Assembly (NCBI RefSeq): GCF_963678635.1
Contig: NC_087068.1
Location: forward strand, 8,996,027-9,060,026
Direction: 5' to 3'
DNA: 64,000 nucleotides
Source of the DNA: Symsagittifera roscoffensis
Lineage: Eukaryota; Xenacoelomorpha; Acoela; Convolutidae
Below the pieces are notes generated by a model. The model saw only the letters and a program-made list of their open reading frames with translations. It ran no database searches and was not told the DNA's origin. This document shows positions 63,630 through 64,000 of this stretch, in pieces. How positions within the stretch are numbered: the stretch's first letter is position 1; each line of letters begins with the position of its first letter. A program made the translations under genes and the position numbers.

Positions 63630-63676
63630 CAAGACTGCTCGTATATCAGGGCAAAGCCCTAAATGTTTAGATTGTC
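63630..63676 (-). mobile_element. Helitron/Helentron-like 3' end fragment
   Basis: Only the terminal about 47 bp, with hairpin CAGGGCAAAGCCCT (plus view) and CAAGACTG terminus next to an A. Confidence 0.55.
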
Positions 63677-64000
63677 CCTGGACCTTAGTTTCTATCGAAT
63701 ATATAGTTTTTCGGGAAAGAAAATATTGAAAACCTATACATTTTGGACAATATCAATGTGTAAAATTTTGAGCCGTACCCCGTACCGAGAAAATTTTTTA
63801 TTTCTGACCTGAAATAAAAAACTTTATATCCAATCTAATTTCTGGTCGGAAATTCTTTTCGGAATGTCTAAAACAGCAGGGATTTTCTTAAAATTTTCTT
63901 TTTCTTATCCTAATTATGGTCAGAAATTAGCTAAATCTAAACTATTTCTAGCTAGAAAAAAGTCTCCTTGTGGGGCTTGACCCACTGACCTTCTAATTTC

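Larger units (their letters stand above)
61446..64000. other. Upstream flank of the protease gene
   Basis: No further gene recognised. It contains a tandem repeat (62505-62870), the Helitron-like fragment at 63630, and at the window edge (about 63965-63998) a minus-strand GTGGGTCAAGCCCCAC, a T-arm-like piece of a tRNA or SINE cut by the window. No clear TATA box was found before 61445. Confidence 0.4.

Overview
The window is nuclear DNA from an animal, probably an invertebrate. It is AT-rich and repeat-dense, host genes have GT-AG introns, and it carries Penelope-like, LINE-like, Ty3/Gypsy, hAT-like and Helitron-like sequences. I cannot place the species. One run of 200 Ns (15461-15660) is an assembly gap.

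The host backbone is one large minus-strand gene for a secreted S1A (chymotrypsin-fold) serine protease. Six exons run from 61445 down to 19068 with matching intron phases: signal peptide, acidic propeptide and R|IKGG activation site (exon 1), catalytic His (exon 2), catalytic Asp (exon 3), two linking exons, and catalytic Ser in GDSGSG (exon 6). Intron 1 (about 19 kb) holds, on the opposite strand, an uninterrupted ORF for a single-pass receptor-like membrane protein (47750-48925).

The most striking object is an 18,924-bp LTR retroelement (21808-40731, minus strand) inside intron 3 of the protease gene. Its 410-bp LTRs differ at one base and a 4-bp CATT target duplication flanks it. In its own sense it encodes: a basic 155-aa protein; a 2172-aa Gag-protease-RT-RNase H; one in-frame TAA; an intact integrase in the same frame; about 0.8 kb of non-coding DNA; a 62-aa two-helix membrane peptide; a 377-codon ORF with no ATG, GTG or TTG; an 872-aa envelope-like protein resembling chuvirus-type glycoproteins; and a 601-aa unrecognised protein. 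A perfect splice donor follows the last stop, with a branch site and acceptor about 80 bp on. The layout is that of a complex, env-bearing retroelement with several accessory genes, about twice the usual Gypsy/errantivirus size.

The left flank (1-15.5 kb) holds two copies of a degenerate Penelope-like segment, a LINE-like 3' fragment, and an unusually GC-rich block (about 11.2-15.46 kb) with broken minus-strand coding that may be an endogenised, possibly viral, multi-gene sequence. The right flank holds a family of about 0.5-kb Helitron/Helentron-like non-autonomous elements, partly in a head-to-tail array (52.2-55.3 kb), a decayed Gypsy pol (about 55.4-57.9 kb), tandem repeats and foldbacks. 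Interiors of the long introns and the outermost flanks are otherwise mostly featureless AT-rich DNA.
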